From Patulibacter americanus DSM 16676 (GTDB lineage Bacteria; Actinomycetota; Thermoleophilia; Solirubrobacterales; Solirubrobacteraceae), in contig NZ_ATUD01000007.1 of NCBI RefSeq assembly GCF_000420025.1, forward strand, positions 1 through 64,000: DNA of 64,000 nt, read 5' to 3'. This document shows, one piece after another, positions 1-8,308 of the stretch. How positions within the stretch are numbered: the stretch's first letter is position 1; each line of letters begins with the position of its first letter. A program made the translations under genes and the position numbers. The notes beneath the pieces were generated by a model. The model was not told the DNA's origin. It saw nothing but the letters and a program-made list of their open reading frames with translations, and searched no databases.

Positions 1-537
1 ATCGCCGGGCAGACCAACCTGCTGGCGCTCAACGCGGCCATCGAGGCCGCCCGCGCCGGCGAGCAGGGCCGCGGCTTCGCGGTCGTCGCCGAGCAGGTCC
101 GCAAGCTCGCCGAGGAGTCCCAGGACGCCGCGGGCTCGATCGCCGACCTGGTGCAGGAGATCCAGGGCGACACCCAGCGCACCAGCGCGACGATCGACCG
201 GGCGAACGAGCAGATCGCCGTCTGCACGAGCACCTCGGCGCAGAGCACGGATGCCTTCGGGCGGATCACGGGCTCGGTCGCCGACGTCCACGGGCGCATC
301 GAGCAGATCGCGATCGTCATGGACCAGATCACGACGAGCGCCGACCGCGTCCGCGACGACATCGCGGAGGTCGCGGCGATCGCCGAGGAGTCCTCGGCGT
401 CGTCCGAGCAGGTCTCCGCGTCGACGGAGGAGACGAGCGCCTCGACGGAGCAGGTCGCCGCGTCGGCCCAGGAGCTCGCGCGCACGGCGGAGGAGCTCTC
501 GGCCCTCTGCACGCGGTTCACCCTCGCGGTGGCCTGA
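1..537 (+). CDS. Methyl-accepting chemotaxis protein, C-terminal part (cut by window edge)
   Basis: The reading frame is open from base 1, so the 5' part lies outside the window. The first visible residues form the highly conserved signalling hairpin tip of chemoreceptors ([20 protein letters not shown], then [16 protein letters not shown]), which binds CheA and CheW. It is followed by a Gln/Glu/Ser/Ala-rich coiled-coil arm with likely methylation sites (repeats of the [13 protein letters not shown] type) and the end FTLAVA. No sensor or membrane segment is visible, so the ligand is unknown. A hairpin terminator 57 bp downstream separates it from the che operon. The family assignment is certain. 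Confidence 0.95.
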   Translation: MAGQTNLLALNAAIEAARAGEQGRGFAVVAEQVRKLAEESQDAAGSIADLVQEIQGDTQRTSATIDRANEQIAVCTSTSAQSTDAFGRITGSVADVHGRIEQIAIVMDQITTSADRVRDDIAEVAAIAEESSASSEQVSASTEETSASTEQVAASAQELARTAEELSALCTRFTLAVA

Positions 538-593
538 GCGGCGGACCCACGATCACCCGCCCCCGGCGACCTGCCGGGAACGGGGACACCAGG

Positions 594-628
594 ACGAGAG
601 GCTCCCGACTGCGTCGGGGGCCTCTCGT
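594..628 (+). terminator. Hairpin terminator after the chemoreceptor gene
   Basis: A 15-bp stem (acgagaggctcccga pairing with tcgggggcctctcgt, one G-T pair) closes a 5-base loop. It lies 57 bp after the stop codon and ends in CGTT without a long U tract, as is common in very GC-rich genomes. Confidence 0.75.
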
Positions 629-639
629 CGTTCCCGGAC

Positions 640-1110
640 CCCTCCGGGACGGCGCCCCTGCCCGGGCACGACCGACGCCAGGACGGCGGCGGTCGGTGAC
701 CCGCGCAGGGGCGGTCAACCCCTGGCTCCCTCATCTTCGGCCGCCGGACGCCCTCGGATCCCGATCTGGACGGATGCACTAGGCCGATCGGGCGAGACGG
801 TCCCACGCGGGCCCCGCGTGGGTCCGTCGGACGAGCCCGGGTCGGCGCCCCGCCCGGTCGTGCTTCCGGCCCCCGGGGCGGGCCCGGACCGGCCGTCCCC
901 CCCGCGCGGCCCGACCCCGGCCGGGGGCCGCGACCCCGCGGCCCGTTCGTCCGTCGCGCTCAGGTGCCCGGCCCCCGGGCCGAACACCACGGGCAGCAGG
1001 GAAGCCATCCGCGCGCCCGCGCCAGGACCCATGACCCGCACACCGCACCGCACCACCCGGAGCACCCGCACCGCCGCCCCGGCGGCACCCGCCCTCATAG
1101 CGGCCGACCT
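640..1110. other. Long GC-rich non-coding stretch before the che operon
   Basis: About 470 bases lie between the receptor terminator and the cheW promoter. Open frames cross it, but they have low-complexity Arg/Pro/Ala composition and no recognisable domain, so I do not call a gene. It contains a perfect 9-bp stem with 3-base loop at 802-822 (cccacgcgg / ccgcgtggg). Nothing else was recognised. It may hold an untranslated RNA or a degraded gene. Confidence 0.4.
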
Positions 1111-1116
1111 CGCCCC

Positions 1117-1143
1117 TCAAGAAGGGGCGCGCTCGGCCGACGA
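1117..1143 (+). promoter_or_regulatory. Sigma-28-type promoter of the che operon
   Basis: TCAA at 1117-1120, exactly 15 bp, then GCCGACGA at 1136-1143. This matches the layout of the FliA consensus (TAAA-N15-GCCGATAA) and the other flagellar promoters in this window. The -35 box lies in the loop of a small hairpin (cgcccct / aggggcg, 1111-1129). A start about 7 bases after the -10 box would give a leader of roughly 57 bases to cheW. Confidence 0.7.
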
Positions 1144-1206
1144 ACGGGACGAGCTCTGCGGCCGCTTCGTCCTCGCCGGCGCTCGCTGACCACGAAAGAC
1201 CCACCG

Positions 1207-1752
1207 ATGACCGACTCCCTCTCCATCCACTCCGCCGGCACCGCGCCCGACGGGCCGTCGACCACCCAGCTCGTGGTGCTGCGCCTCGGGCCCGAGGAGT
1301 ACGCGCTGCCGATCGCGTGCGTGCAGGAGATCATCTTCTTCACGCCGCCCCGGCCCGTCTCGTCGGACGTCCCGTGGGTCAGCGGCGTCATCGCCCTCCG
1401 CGGCAAGATCCTCCCCGTCTTCGACCTCGCGATGCGCCTCGGCGTCTCCCGCGGGCCCGACGCCGACCACGACGCGCGGATCGTCATCGTGGAGAGCGGT
1501 GGCGAGCAGATCGGCATCGTCGTCGACGACGCCACCGAGGTCCTCACGGTCGAGGACCACGACCTCGAGCCCATGCCCGCCGGCGCGGACCACGACCTGC
1601 TGCGCGCGATCACGAAGGTCGACGACCGCCTGATCGTCATCCTCGACGTGGCGCCGCTGTCCCCGGGCAACGTCCCGATGGGCGCCGTCGCCGGCGACGT
1701 CCCGGCCGCCGCCCCGGTCGCCCCCGCGCCGCAGCCGGTGTCGGTGGCGTGA
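1207..1752 (+). CDS. cheW: Chemotaxis coupling protein CheW
   Basis: CheW is the scaffold that links chemoreceptors to the kinase CheA in cytoplasmic arrays. The 181-residue product is a single CheW (SH3-like) domain, with the typical LRLGPEEYALPI opening, the VSGVIALRGKILPVFDL core and a GIVVDDATEVL strand. It ends in a short Ala/Pro-rich tail. ATG 1207 is chosen because the domain begins about 20 residues later and the promoter lies just upstream. It is the first gene of the cheWBRACD operon, and its stop overlaps the cheB start by four bases. Confidence 0.93.
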   Translation: MTDSLSIHSAGTAPDGPSTTQLVVLRLGPEEYALPIACVQEIIFFTPPRPVSSDVPWVSGVIALRGKILPVFDLAMRLGVSRGPDADHDARIVIVESGGEQIGIVVDDATEVLTVEDHDLEPMPAGADHDLLRAITKVDDRLIVILDVAPLSPGNVPMGAVAGDVPAAAPVAPAPQPVSVA

Positions 1753-2861
1753 GCACCCGCGCCCCCTCCTCCCGGCCGGCCGTGCGCCGGCCGCGCGTGG
1801 TCGTCGCCGACGACTCGCGCCTGATGCGGCGGATCCTCGTCCGCGCCCTCGAGGAGGGCGGCATCGAGGTCGTCGGCGAGGCCGCCGACGGCGACGAGGC
1901 GCTGGCGCTCTGCGCCTCGCAGCGCCCCGACGCGATGACGCTGGACCTGCACATGCCCGGCACGGACGGCCTCGCCGTCCTGCGGGCGCTCGGCGACGGC
2001 CCCGGTGGCCGTCCGCGCGTGCCCTCCGTCGTCGTCTCCGCGTTCTCGCCGGCCCACGGCGCCCGTGCCGTCGACGCCCTCGCCGAGGGCGCGTTCGACC
2101 TGGCCGCCAAGCCGGCCGTCGGCGAGTCCGTCGCGGCGTTCTCCGAGGCGCTGTGCCAGAAGCTGCACGCCGCCGCGTCCACCCGCACCCGGCTCGCGCC
2201 GGCCCCGGTCGCGGTCCCGCGGCCCCGGGCCGCCCGCGTCGCCCCGGTGGCGCCCGCCGCCCCGGCCGCCCCGCGCGCCGTGCGCCGGCCGGCCGCCGGA
2301 CCCTCCCTCGTCCTCATCGCCTGCTCCACCGGCGGCCCGAAGGCGCTGGCCGAGCTCATGCCCGGCCTGCCCTCGCCGCTCGGCGCCGGCGTCCTCATCG
2401 TGCAGCACATGCCGCCGGGCTTCACCGGCTCGCTCGCGGCGCGCCTGGACAACGCCTCCCCGCTGTCGATCCGCGAGGCCGTGGCCGGTGACACCGTCGC
2501 CCCCGGCACCGCGCTCGTGGCCCCGGGCGGCAGCCACCTGCGCCTGTCGGATCCCCGCAACCTGGGGCTCTCCGACGAGGCGGCCATCGGCGGGCTCCGC
2601 CCCCGAGCCGACCTCACCATCCTCGACGCGGCGCGCCTCTGGGGCCCCAAGCTCCTGCTCGTCGTCCTGACCGGCATGGGCCGCGACGGCCTGGACGGTG
2701 CCCGCGAGGTGCGCAAGCACGGCGGTCGCATCCTGGTCGAGGCCGAGGAGACCTGCACGATCTACGGCATGCCTCGTGCCGTCGCCGAGGCCGGGTTGGC
2801 CGACGGCGTCATTCCACTCAACAAGATGGCCGAAGCCATCGTGGCGGAGGCCAACGCATGA
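1749..2861 (+). CDS. cheB: Protein-glutamate methylesterase/deamidase CheB
   Basis: CheB removes methyl groups from receptor glutamates and also deamidates glutamines, resetting adaptation. The 370-residue protein has an N-terminal receiver domain (VVVADDSRLMRR, phospho-acceptor Asp66 in TLDLHMPG), an Ala/Pro linker of about 60 residues, and a C-terminal methylesterase domain. The Ser-His-Asp triad is visible as Ser193 (ACSTGGPK), His220 (VQHMPPGF) and Asp313 (TGMGRDGL). The GTG start at 1749 overlaps the cheW stop (GTGA), which indicates translational coupling. The last four bases overlap the cheR start. Confidence 0.95.
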   Translation: MSTRAPSSRPAVRRPRVVVADDSRLMRRILVRALEEGGIEVVGEAADGDEALALCASQRPDAMTLDLHMPGTDGLAVLRALGDGPGGRPRVPSVVVSAFSPAHGARAVDALAEGAFDLAAKPAVGESVAAFSEALCQKLHAAASTRTRLAPAPVAVPRPRAARVAPVAPAAPAAPRAVRRPAAGPSLVLIACSTGGPKALAELMPGLPSPLGAGVLIVQHMPPGFTGSLAARLDNASPLSIREAVAGDTVAPGTALVAPGGSHLRLSDPRNLGLSDEAAIGGLRPRADLTILDAARLWGPKLLLVVLTGMGRDGLDGAREVRKHGGRILVEAEETCTIYGMPRAVAEAGLADGVIPLNKMAEAIVAEANA

Positions 2862-3688
2862 GCACCACCCTTCCGACCCCGCGCCGTCAAAGCACGACGG
2901 GCGACGTCTACGAGTCCTTCTGCGAAGGCATCCGCAGCCTGACCGGGATCGACCTCAGCCAGTACAAGCGCGCCCAGATGGAGCGTCGCATCAAGACGTT
3001 CGCCGAGCGTCGTGGCACGCCGGACCTGATGGCCTACCTCGCCGAGCTCAAGGGCTCGCCCGAGGAGCGCGAGGCGTTCCTGGACCGCGTGACGATCAAC
3101 GTCTCCCAGCTCTGGCGCAACCCCGAGCAGTGGGCCGTCATCGCCGACAAGATCCTGCCCGAGCTCGCCGAGAACGGTCGCATCCGCGCCTGGAGCGCCG
3201 GCTGCTCGTACGGCGCCGAGGCCTACACGCTCGCTGCGCTCTGCGCGCGGCAGGCGGAGAAGACCCCGCGCCTGCGCGCCGAGATCGCCGGCACCGACAT
3301 CGACCCGCGCATGGTCGACAAGGCCCGCGAGGGCCGGTTCAGCGCCGCCGACGCCCGGGACGCGAAGCGCCCGGACCTCGAGAAGGCGTTCATCCGCGAG
3401 GCCGACGGTGGCTGGCTCGCCAAGCCCGAGCTCAAGAAGATGACGCGGTTCTCCGCCGGCGACCTGCTGCGCATGCGGACCCAGAAGGACGCCTACGACC
3501 TCGTCCTCTGCCGCAACACGGTCATCTACTTCAACGAGGAGGTCCGCGACGCCCTGCACGCCCGCCTCGTCGAGTGCGTGCGACCCGGCGGCTACCTCGT
3601 CATCGGCTCCACCGAGCGCGTCGCGAACGCCGCGAGCCTCGGCCTGAAGAGCACGCACCCCTTCACCTACCGCAAGAACGAGGCCTAG
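2858..3688 (+). CDS. cheR: Chemoreceptor methyltransferase CheR
   Basis: CheR transfers methyl groups from S-adenosylmethionine to glutamates of chemoreceptors and opposes CheB. The 276-residue product has the N-terminal helical CheR domain (YKRAQMERRIKTFAERR, then TINVSQLWRNPEQW) and a Rossmann-type methyltransferase domain with the SAM motif IRAWSAGCSYGAEAYTLA. The motifs DLVLCRNTVIYF and GYLVIGSTE follow. There is no C-terminal receptor-tethering extension. The start is coupled to cheB by an ATGA overlap, and cheA follows after two bases. Confidence 0.95.
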   Translation: MSTTLPTPRRQSTTGDVYESFCEGIRSLTGIDLSQYKRAQMERRIKTFAERRGTPDLMAYLAELKGSPEEREAFLDRVTINVSQLWRNPEQWAVIADKILPELAENGRIRAWSAGCSYGAEAYTLAALCARQAEKTPRLRAEIAGTDIDPRMVDKAREGRFSAADARDAKRPDLEKAFIREADGGWLAKPELKKMTRFSAGDLLRMRTQKDAYDLVLCRNTVIYFNEEVRDALHARLVECVRPGGYLVIGSTERVANAASLGLKSTHPFTYRKNEA

Positions 3689-3690
3689 GC

Positions 3691-5772
3691 ATGGACCTGT
3701 CCGAATACCTGCCGTTGTTCCTCGCCGAGGCGACGGAGCACCTGCAGGAGCTGAACCTCGCCGTCGTGCGCCTCGAGGAGGCGCCGGGCGATCAGGCCAC
3801 GCTCGACGCGATCTTCCGCATCGCGCACTCCTTCAAGGGCTCCAGCGCCACCATGGGGTTCCAGGGCATCGCCGCCCTGACGCACCGCATGGAGGACGTC
3901 CTCGAGCTGCTGCGCGGTCGTCCCGGCGGCCTCGGTCGCGAGGCGATCGACGTGCTGCTGGCGTGCCTCGACGCCCTGTCCGACGCGGTCGGCGCGATCG
4001 AGGAGAACGGCTCCGAGACTCTCGATCCGAGCGCGATCATCGCTCGCCTCGACGCGCTCGTCGCCGCCGACGGCACCGCGGAGGCCGCGGCCGCCGCGGT
4101 CGCTCCGGCCGCCGCCAAGCCCGACGCCGCCGGTCCCGCCCCCGTCGTCCCCACGCACCCCGAGGTCCTCGCGGCGCTCGAGGCCGGCACCCGCGTCGTG
4201 TCCGTCGAGGTCGAGCTGGACGACGAGGCCGTGATGCCCGCCGTCCGCGCCTACCAGGTGATCGCCGCCCTCGGCGACCACGGCCAGGTGCTCGACTCGT
4301 CCCCCACGAACGACGAGATCGACACCTTCACGGGCCAGGTCATCGTCGCGTGGCTCGCCACGGAGCACGAGGACGCCCTCGTGGTGTCCAAGGCCGAGCG
4401 CGTCTCCGACGTCCGCCGCGCCACCGTGCGCCAGGCGTCCGCCCGCGCCGCGCAGCCCGTCGCCGCCCCGGTCGCCGACGTCGTCGTCCCGGCCGCCCCG
4501 CCGGCCCCCGCGACGCCGGCCCCGGCCGCACCGGCCGCGCCGGCCGCCGGTGGCAAGAACCACCGCGCCGCGGCGAGCGTCCGCGTCGACGCGGACCGCC
4601 TCGACATGCTCATGCACACCATGGGCGAGCTCGTGGTGCACCGCACGGCGCTCGAGGCGCTCGTCACGGGCTCCTCCATGCCGGGCCTGGCCCAGGCCGT
4701 GCAGGACGTCACGCGCTCCTCGCAGGCCCTGCAGGCCATGGTCATGCAGGTCCGGATGATCGCCGTCGAGGCCGTCTTCCTGCGCTTCCCGCGCGTCGTC
4801 CGCGACCTCTCCTCGCGCCTCGACAAGAAGGTCGAGCTCAAGCTCGTCGGCCAGGACACGGAGCTGGACCGCACCGTCGTGGACGCCCTCGGCGACCCGA
4901 TGGCCCACCTCGTGCGCAACTCGCTCGACCACGGCCTCGAGGGCCCGGACGAGCGGACCGCGGCCGGCAAGGAGCCGACGGGCATCCTCGAGATCTCGGC
5001 GCGCCACTCCGGCGCGAACGTGCTCATCACCGTCTCCGACGACGGCCGCGGCATCGACGCGGCCCGCGTCGCCCAGCGCGCCGCGGAGCGCGGCCTGATC
5101 TCGCCCGACGCGGTCGCGTCGATCGACATGGCCGCCGCCGTCGAGCTGCTCTTCGCCCCCGGGTTCTCCACCGCGGAGACCACGAGCGACATCTCGGGTC
5201 GCGGCATCGGCATGGACGCCGTCCGCACGACGATCCGCGAGCTCGGTGGCGAGGTCACGATGCAGTCGGAGCTCGGCAAGGGCACGACGTCGATCATCCG
5301 GATGCCGCTGACCCTCGCGATCATGCCGGCGCTCGTCGTCGGCGTGGACGACGACCCGGCCGGCTCGCGCTACGCGATCCCGATCGACCGCATCGAGCGG
5401 ATCGTCGACCTGCGGGACGTCACCGTGCGCTCCATCGCAGGCCGCGACATGCTCCTGCTGCCGGAGGGCACCCTGCCCCTCTCGCGTGGGTCCATGGCGT
5501 TCGGTGAGGGCGGCGACGCCCGCCCGGCCCACGCCGTGATCGTCCGCGGCGCGGATCGTCGCGTCGCCGTCGGGGTCACCCGTCTGCACGGCCAGCGCGA
5601 GCTGGTCACCCGGCCCCTGCCGCCGGACCTCAACACCACGGCCGCCGTTTCCGGCGCCGCCGTCCTCGCCGAGGGCGGCATCGCCCTCATCGCCGACTGC
5701 GACGCACTGGCCGAGGCCGGGGCGCCCGTGACCGGCCAGTTCCACGACCAGGAGATCGGGATTCCCGCATGA
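3691..5772 (+). CDS. cheA: Chemotaxis histidine kinase CheA
   Basis: CheA autophosphorylates in response to receptors and phosphorylates CheY and CheB. The 693-residue product has all five regions. P1 is the HPt domain, with phospho-acceptor His46 in IAHSFKGSSATMG. A P2-like CheY/CheB-binding region spans about 155-250, followed by an Ala/Pro-rich linker. P3 is the dimerisation hairpin (LMHTMGELVVHRTALEAL). P4 is the ATPase domain (HLVRNSLDHGLEGPD, SDDGRGID, SGRGIGMDAV). P5 is the CheW-like domain at the C-terminus. ATG 3691 begins exactly at the P1 domain. The stop overlaps the cheC start. Confidence 0.96.
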   Translation: MDLSEYLPLFLAEATEHLQELNLAVVRLEEAPGDQATLDAIFRIAHSFKGSSATMGFQGIAALTHRMEDVLELLRGRPGGLGREAIDVLLACLDALSDAVGAIEENGSETLDPSAIIARLDALVAADGTAEAAAAAVAPAAAKPDAAGPAPVVPTHPEVLAALEAGTRVVSVEVELDDEAVMPAVRAYQVIAALGDHGQVLDSSPTNDEIDTFTGQVIVAWLATEHEDALVVSKAERVSDVRRATVRQASARAAQPVAAPVADVVVPAAPPAPATPAPAAPAAPAAGGKNHRAAASVRVDADRLDMLMHTMGELVVHRTALEALVTGSSMPGLAQAVQDVTRSSQALQAMVMQVRMIAVEAVFLRFPRVVRDLSSRLDKKVELKLVGQDTELDRTVVDALGDPMAHLVRNSLDHGLEGPDERTAAGKEPTGILEISARHSGANVLITVSDDGRGIDAARVAQRAAERGLISPDAVASIDMAAAVELLFAPGFSTAETTSDISGRGIGMDAVRTTIRELGGEVTMQSELGKGTTSIIRMPLTLAIMPALVVGVDDDPAGSRYAIPIDRIERIVDLRDVTVRSIAGRDMLLLPEGTLPLSRGSMAFGEGGDARPAHAVIVRGADRRVAVGVTRLHGQRELVTRPLPPDLNTTAAVSGAAVLAEGGIALIADCDALAEAGAPVTGQFHDQEIGIPA

Positions 5773-6359
5773 GCACCTACACAGACCTGCAGCTCGACGC
5801 GCTGCGCGAGATGGCCAACATCGGCTCCGGCAACGCCGGGACCGCCCTGAGCTCCATGCTCGGTAAGAGCGTCGACCTGTCCGTTCCACACGTCTCGGCG
5901 CTGCCGCTGGCCGACGCCGTCGACGCCCTGGGCGACCCGGAGTCGATGGTCACCGCCGGCGTCCTGCCGATCTTCGGCGACATGGACGGCGTCGTCCTGC
6001 TGCTGTTCACGCAGGAGGCGGCCGACACGCTCTGCACGCTCCTGGGCGTCCCGCCCGGAAGCGAGTACGGCGCGTCCGCCCTGTGCGAGATCGGCAACAT
6101 CCTCGGCTCGAGCTACGTCCAGGCGATCGGCTCCATGGTCGACCTGCACATGGAGCCGCGTCCGCCCGAGGTCGTCGTCGACCAGCTCGGCGCCGTCGTC
6201 TCCAGCGTGCTGGCGCACGTCGCCGGCGACCAGGACGTGGCGCTCGTGATGGACACGAACCTCGAGGTCGAGCAGGAGGCCTGCGCCCTCTCCTTCCTGC
6301 TGGTCCCCGAGGGCGACGGTGTCAACGAGCTGCTCTCACGGCTGGGCCTTCCGACGTGA
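5769..6359 (+). CDS. cheC: CheY-P phosphatase CheC
   Basis: CheC dephosphorylates CheY-P and forms a regulatory complex with CheD, a circuit typical of Bacillus and Thermotoga. The 196-residue protein carries two copies of the phosphatase signature with its Glu/Asn pair: LREMANIGSGNAGTAL near residue 10 and LCEIGNILGSSYVQA in the second half. Both sites therefore look active. It overlaps cheA by four bases (ATGA) and the GTG start of cheD by four bases (GTGA), consistent with stoichiometric CheC-CheD production. It lacks the extra domain of FliY. Confidence 0.93.
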   Translation: MSTYTDLQLDALREMANIGSGNAGTALSSMLGKSVDLSVPHVSALPLADAVDALGDPESMVTAGVLPIFGDMDGVVLLLFTQEAADTLCTLLGVPPGSEYGASALCEIGNILGSSYVQAIGSMVDLHMEPRPPEVVVDQLGAVVSSVLAHVAGDQDVALVMDTNLEVEQEACALSFLLVPEGDGVNELLSRLGLPT

Positions 6360-6871
6360 TCTCCACCGAGACCATGGTGCGGATGGGCGAGCTCGCCGTC
6401 TCGACGGGGTCGGGCGACGTCCTGACCTCGATCGGGCTGGGCTCGTGCATCGGCCTGGTGCTCGTGGACCGTGCGAAGGGCGTCGTGGGCCTGGCCCACG
6501 TCATGCTGCCTGAGCGGCCGGCGTCCGTCGCCCCGCAGCCCGGCAAGTTCGCCGACACGGCCGTGCCCGCGCTCATCGACGCCGTGGTGGCGAAGGGTGC
6601 GCGGCGCGTCCGCCTCGAGGCGTTCATGGTCGGCGGGGCGCAGATGTTCACGTTCGGCGGTGGCTCGATGGACGTCGGAGCCCGCAACGCGGCGGCCGTC
6701 AAGGCCGGCCTCGCTGCAGCCCGGCTGCCCGTCCGTGCCGCCGAGACCGGTGGTGACCGCGGGCGGACCGTCCGCGTCTACGCCGAGGACTGCCGCGTGA
6801 CCGTCAAGGCCGCCGGCGGCCCCGAGACCCCCCTCCTGAGCGCTCCCAGCGCCGGGCGGATGGCGGCCTGA
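6356..6871 (+). CDS. cheD: Chemoreceptor glutamine deamidase CheD
   Basis: CheD deamidates receptor glutamines and is sequestered by CheC or CheY-P in the third adaptation system. The 171-residue product shows the cysteine-hydrolase pair Cys31 (GLGSCIGLVL) and His48 (VVGLAHVMLPE), plus the FMVGGAQMF block. The GTG start at 6356 sits inside the cheC stop (cGTGAt), giving a four-base overlap. An upstream in-frame ATG would run deep into cheC and is rejected. It is the last gene of the tightly packed operon. cheY follows after 138 bases. Confidence 0.93.
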   Translation: MISTETMVRMGELAVSTGSGDVLTSIGLGSCIGLVLVDRAKGVVGLAHVMLPERPASVAPQPGKFADTAVPALIDAVVAKGARRVRLEAFMVGGAQMFTFGGGSMDVGARNAAAVKAGLAAARLPVRAAETGGDRGRTVRVYAEDCRVTVKAAGGPETPLLSAPSAGRMAA

Positions 6872-6949
6872 TGGCCTCCCCCGCCCCCGCTCCCGCGACG
6901 ATCGCCGTCCCCGGCGACGTCGGCCCGCGGAGCACCAACTCTTCCCTAC

Positions 6950-6969
6950 GCGCCGTTGGATTGCGGCGC
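6950..6969. repeat. Small inverted repeat upstream of cheY
   Basis: Perfect 6-bp arms (gcgccg / cggcgc) flank an 8-base loop, followed by the relatively AT-rich cttcgttcaata. This could be an attenuator or weak terminator between cheD and cheY, or part of a cheY promoter. The sequence alone does not decide. Confidence 0.35.
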
Positions 6970-7009
6970 ACTTCGTTCAATACCCCTACACCAAGGATGG
7001 TGATGACTC

Positions 7010-7372
7010 ATGGCCCGCGTGCTCGTGGTCGATGATGCGCTCTTCATGCGCAAGATGGTGTCCGACACCCTGGCCAAGGGCGGGCATGAGGTGATCGGTG
7101 AAGCGGCGAACGGCGCGGAGGCGGTCGAGCAGTTCAAGACGCTCAACCCCGACCTCTGCACGCTCGACATCACGATGCCGGAGAAGGACGGACTCGAAGC
7201 CCTGCGCGACATCATGGTGATCGACCCGGCCGCCCGGGTCATCATGTGCTCCGCGCTCGGCCAGGACGCGAAGGTGATCGAGTCCATCAAGGCCGGCGCC
7301 CGCGACTTCGTCGTGAAGCCGTTCAAGGCCGAGCGTGTGCTCGAGGCCGTGGAAAAGGCGCTCGCCGCCTGA
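7010..7372 (+). CDS. cheY: Response regulator CheY (first copy)
   Basis: This is a single-domain receiver of 120 residues. Phosphorylated by CheA, CheY binds the flagellar switch and alters rotation. Asp8-Asp9 form the acid pocket, Asp53 (CTLDITMP) is the phospho-acceptor, Ser81 the switch residue and Lys103 (VVKPF) the conserved lysine. The start ATG is preceded by GGTGAT at 6999-7004, the downstream half of an ideal ribosome-binding site, at five bases' spacing. The leader and first codons are strikingly similar to the second cheY at 29803, showing that the two are paralogues. Confidence 0.93.
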   Translation: MARVLVVDDALFMRKMVSDTLAKGGHEVIGEAANGAEAVEQFKTLNPDLCTLDITMPEKDGLEALRDIMVIDPAARVIMCSALGQDAKVIESIKAGARDFVVKPFKAERVLEAVEKALAA

Positions 7373-7510
7373 TCGCGCCTCAGGTAGCGCGGTATGCCAC
7401 GTGACCCGACGGTCCGGCGATTCTCGCCGGGCCGTCGCGGCGTGGTGGCATCCCGCGGCCACGGCGGGAGGTTCCGCCGGGACCCCGGGTGACGGGCACG
7501 TCACCCGGGT

Positions 7511-7585
7511 GCGGTCGGCGGCACGCCGGCCGGATCGGGTCGGCGGGCACGCCGGCCGGATCCGGATGGCGACACGCCGGCCGCG
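7511..7585 (+). repeat. Three imperfect tandem copies of a ~26-bp GC-rich unit
   Basis: CACGCCGGCCGGATC occurs at 7522-7536 and 7548-7562. A third, diverged copy (cacgccggccgcg) begins at 7573. The spacing is 25-26 bp. The 336-base gap after cheY contains only this repeat and the terminator that follows. No gene was recognised. Confidence 0.6.
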
Positions 7586-7600
7586 GCCGGCCCGAGGGAC

Positions 7601-7634
7601 GATGAGCGCCCCCGCCGCAGCGGGGGCGCTCATC
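7601..7634. terminator. Bidirectional hairpin terminator
   Basis: A perfect 14-bp stem (gatgagcgcccccg / cgggggcgctcatc) with a 6-base loop lies between cheY (plus) and the convergent GNAT gene (minus). It can serve both. Confidence 0.75.
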
Positions 7635-7708
7635 GTCGTGCCCGCACACGCGCTCGGGCTCGTGCCGGGGGACGCCGCGGCGGACGGCGTCGCCGCGGCC
7701 CGATCCGC

Positions 7709-8215
7709 TTACCCCCGCGGCGGCCACCAGCCCATGATCATCGACGACCACAGCGCGCCGTCCGGGCGGCGCCAGTGGTCGCGCAGGATGCCCTCGACCA
7801 CGAAGCCCCGCGACACGTAGAGCGCGATCGCGCCCCCGTTGTGCGGCCAGACCTGGAGCTCGACCTTGTGGACGTCGGGGTCCGTCGCGGCGTGGTCGAG
7901 CAGGCCGTCGAGGAGCAGGCCTCCCCCGCCCCGCCGGCGCCAGTCCGCGGCGATCGACATGCCCACGCCGTGGGCGCCTCGCACGTGCTCGCGGGTCAGG
8001 CTCGCGAGGCCGACGACGTCGCCCCCGCCGCGCAGGACGAGGACGTGCGTCCCGGGGTCGGCGACGGTCGCCGCGAAGCGCTCCTCGAGCGCCGCGACGT
8101 CCGTGCCGGCGGGCGTGCCGATCCACCGGCCCTCGTCGGCGACACCCCGCATCACGCGGGCGATGCCCGGCACGTCGTCGGGGGTGGCGACCTCGACGGT
8201 CAGCTCCTCGGCCAT
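7709..8215 (-). CDS. GNAT-family N-acetyltransferase
   Basis: A 168-residue protein with the acetyl-CoA N-acyltransferase fold. The N-terminal strand is VEVATPDDVPGIARVM. Motif A is SIAADWRRRGGGGLLLDGLLDHA, shown here in parts: the R-R-G-G-G loop that binds the CoA pyrophosphate followed by a helix. The late block NGGAIALYVSRGFVVEG matches the RimI/PhnO type, which usually modifies small molecules or peptide N-termini. The substrate cannot be told. The gene is convergent with cheY across a shared terminator. Confidence 0.88.
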   Translation of the reverse strand: MAEELTVEVATPDDVPGIARVMRGVADEGRWIGTPAGTDVAALEERFAATVADPGTHVLVLRGGGDVVGLASLTREHVRGAHGVGMSIAADWRRRGGGGLLLDGLLDHAATDPDVHKVELQVWPHNGGAIALYVSRGFVVEGILRDHWRRPDGALWSSMIMGWWPPRG

Positions 8216-8308
8216 GGCCGAGGTTCTAGCAACCGGCTCGTGCGTCGGTCCGCTGCCCGCCGCGGGACGACCGGAGGACGCGGGCAGGCGGGAGGGCGGC
8301 GGTGCCGA

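Noticed and set aside
251-1189. Plus-strand frame spanning the MCP end and the non-coding gap
   Set aside because: It is out of frame with the MCP and consists of Arg/Ser/Pro low complexity; a terminator and a promoter lie within it.
1095-2720. Long minus-strand frame opposite cheB/cheW (541 codons)
   Set aside because: Its composition (Arg/Gly/Asp, repetitive) is that of a high-GC antisense shadow, it has no domain, and the plus-strand genes are certain.
3685-5889. 734-codon minus-strand frame opposite cheA
   Set aside because: Shadow of a high-GC gene; no start signal or family.
6872-7009. A sigma-28-type promoter before the first cheY
   Set aside because: TCAA occurs but no GCCGAT box lies 15 bp further, so cheY is probably read from the che operon or another promoter.
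7511-7585. Short tandem units after cheY as a CRISPR remnant
   Set aside because: Only about 2.5 copies of 25-26 bp without unique spacers; better explained as a GC-rich tandem repeat.
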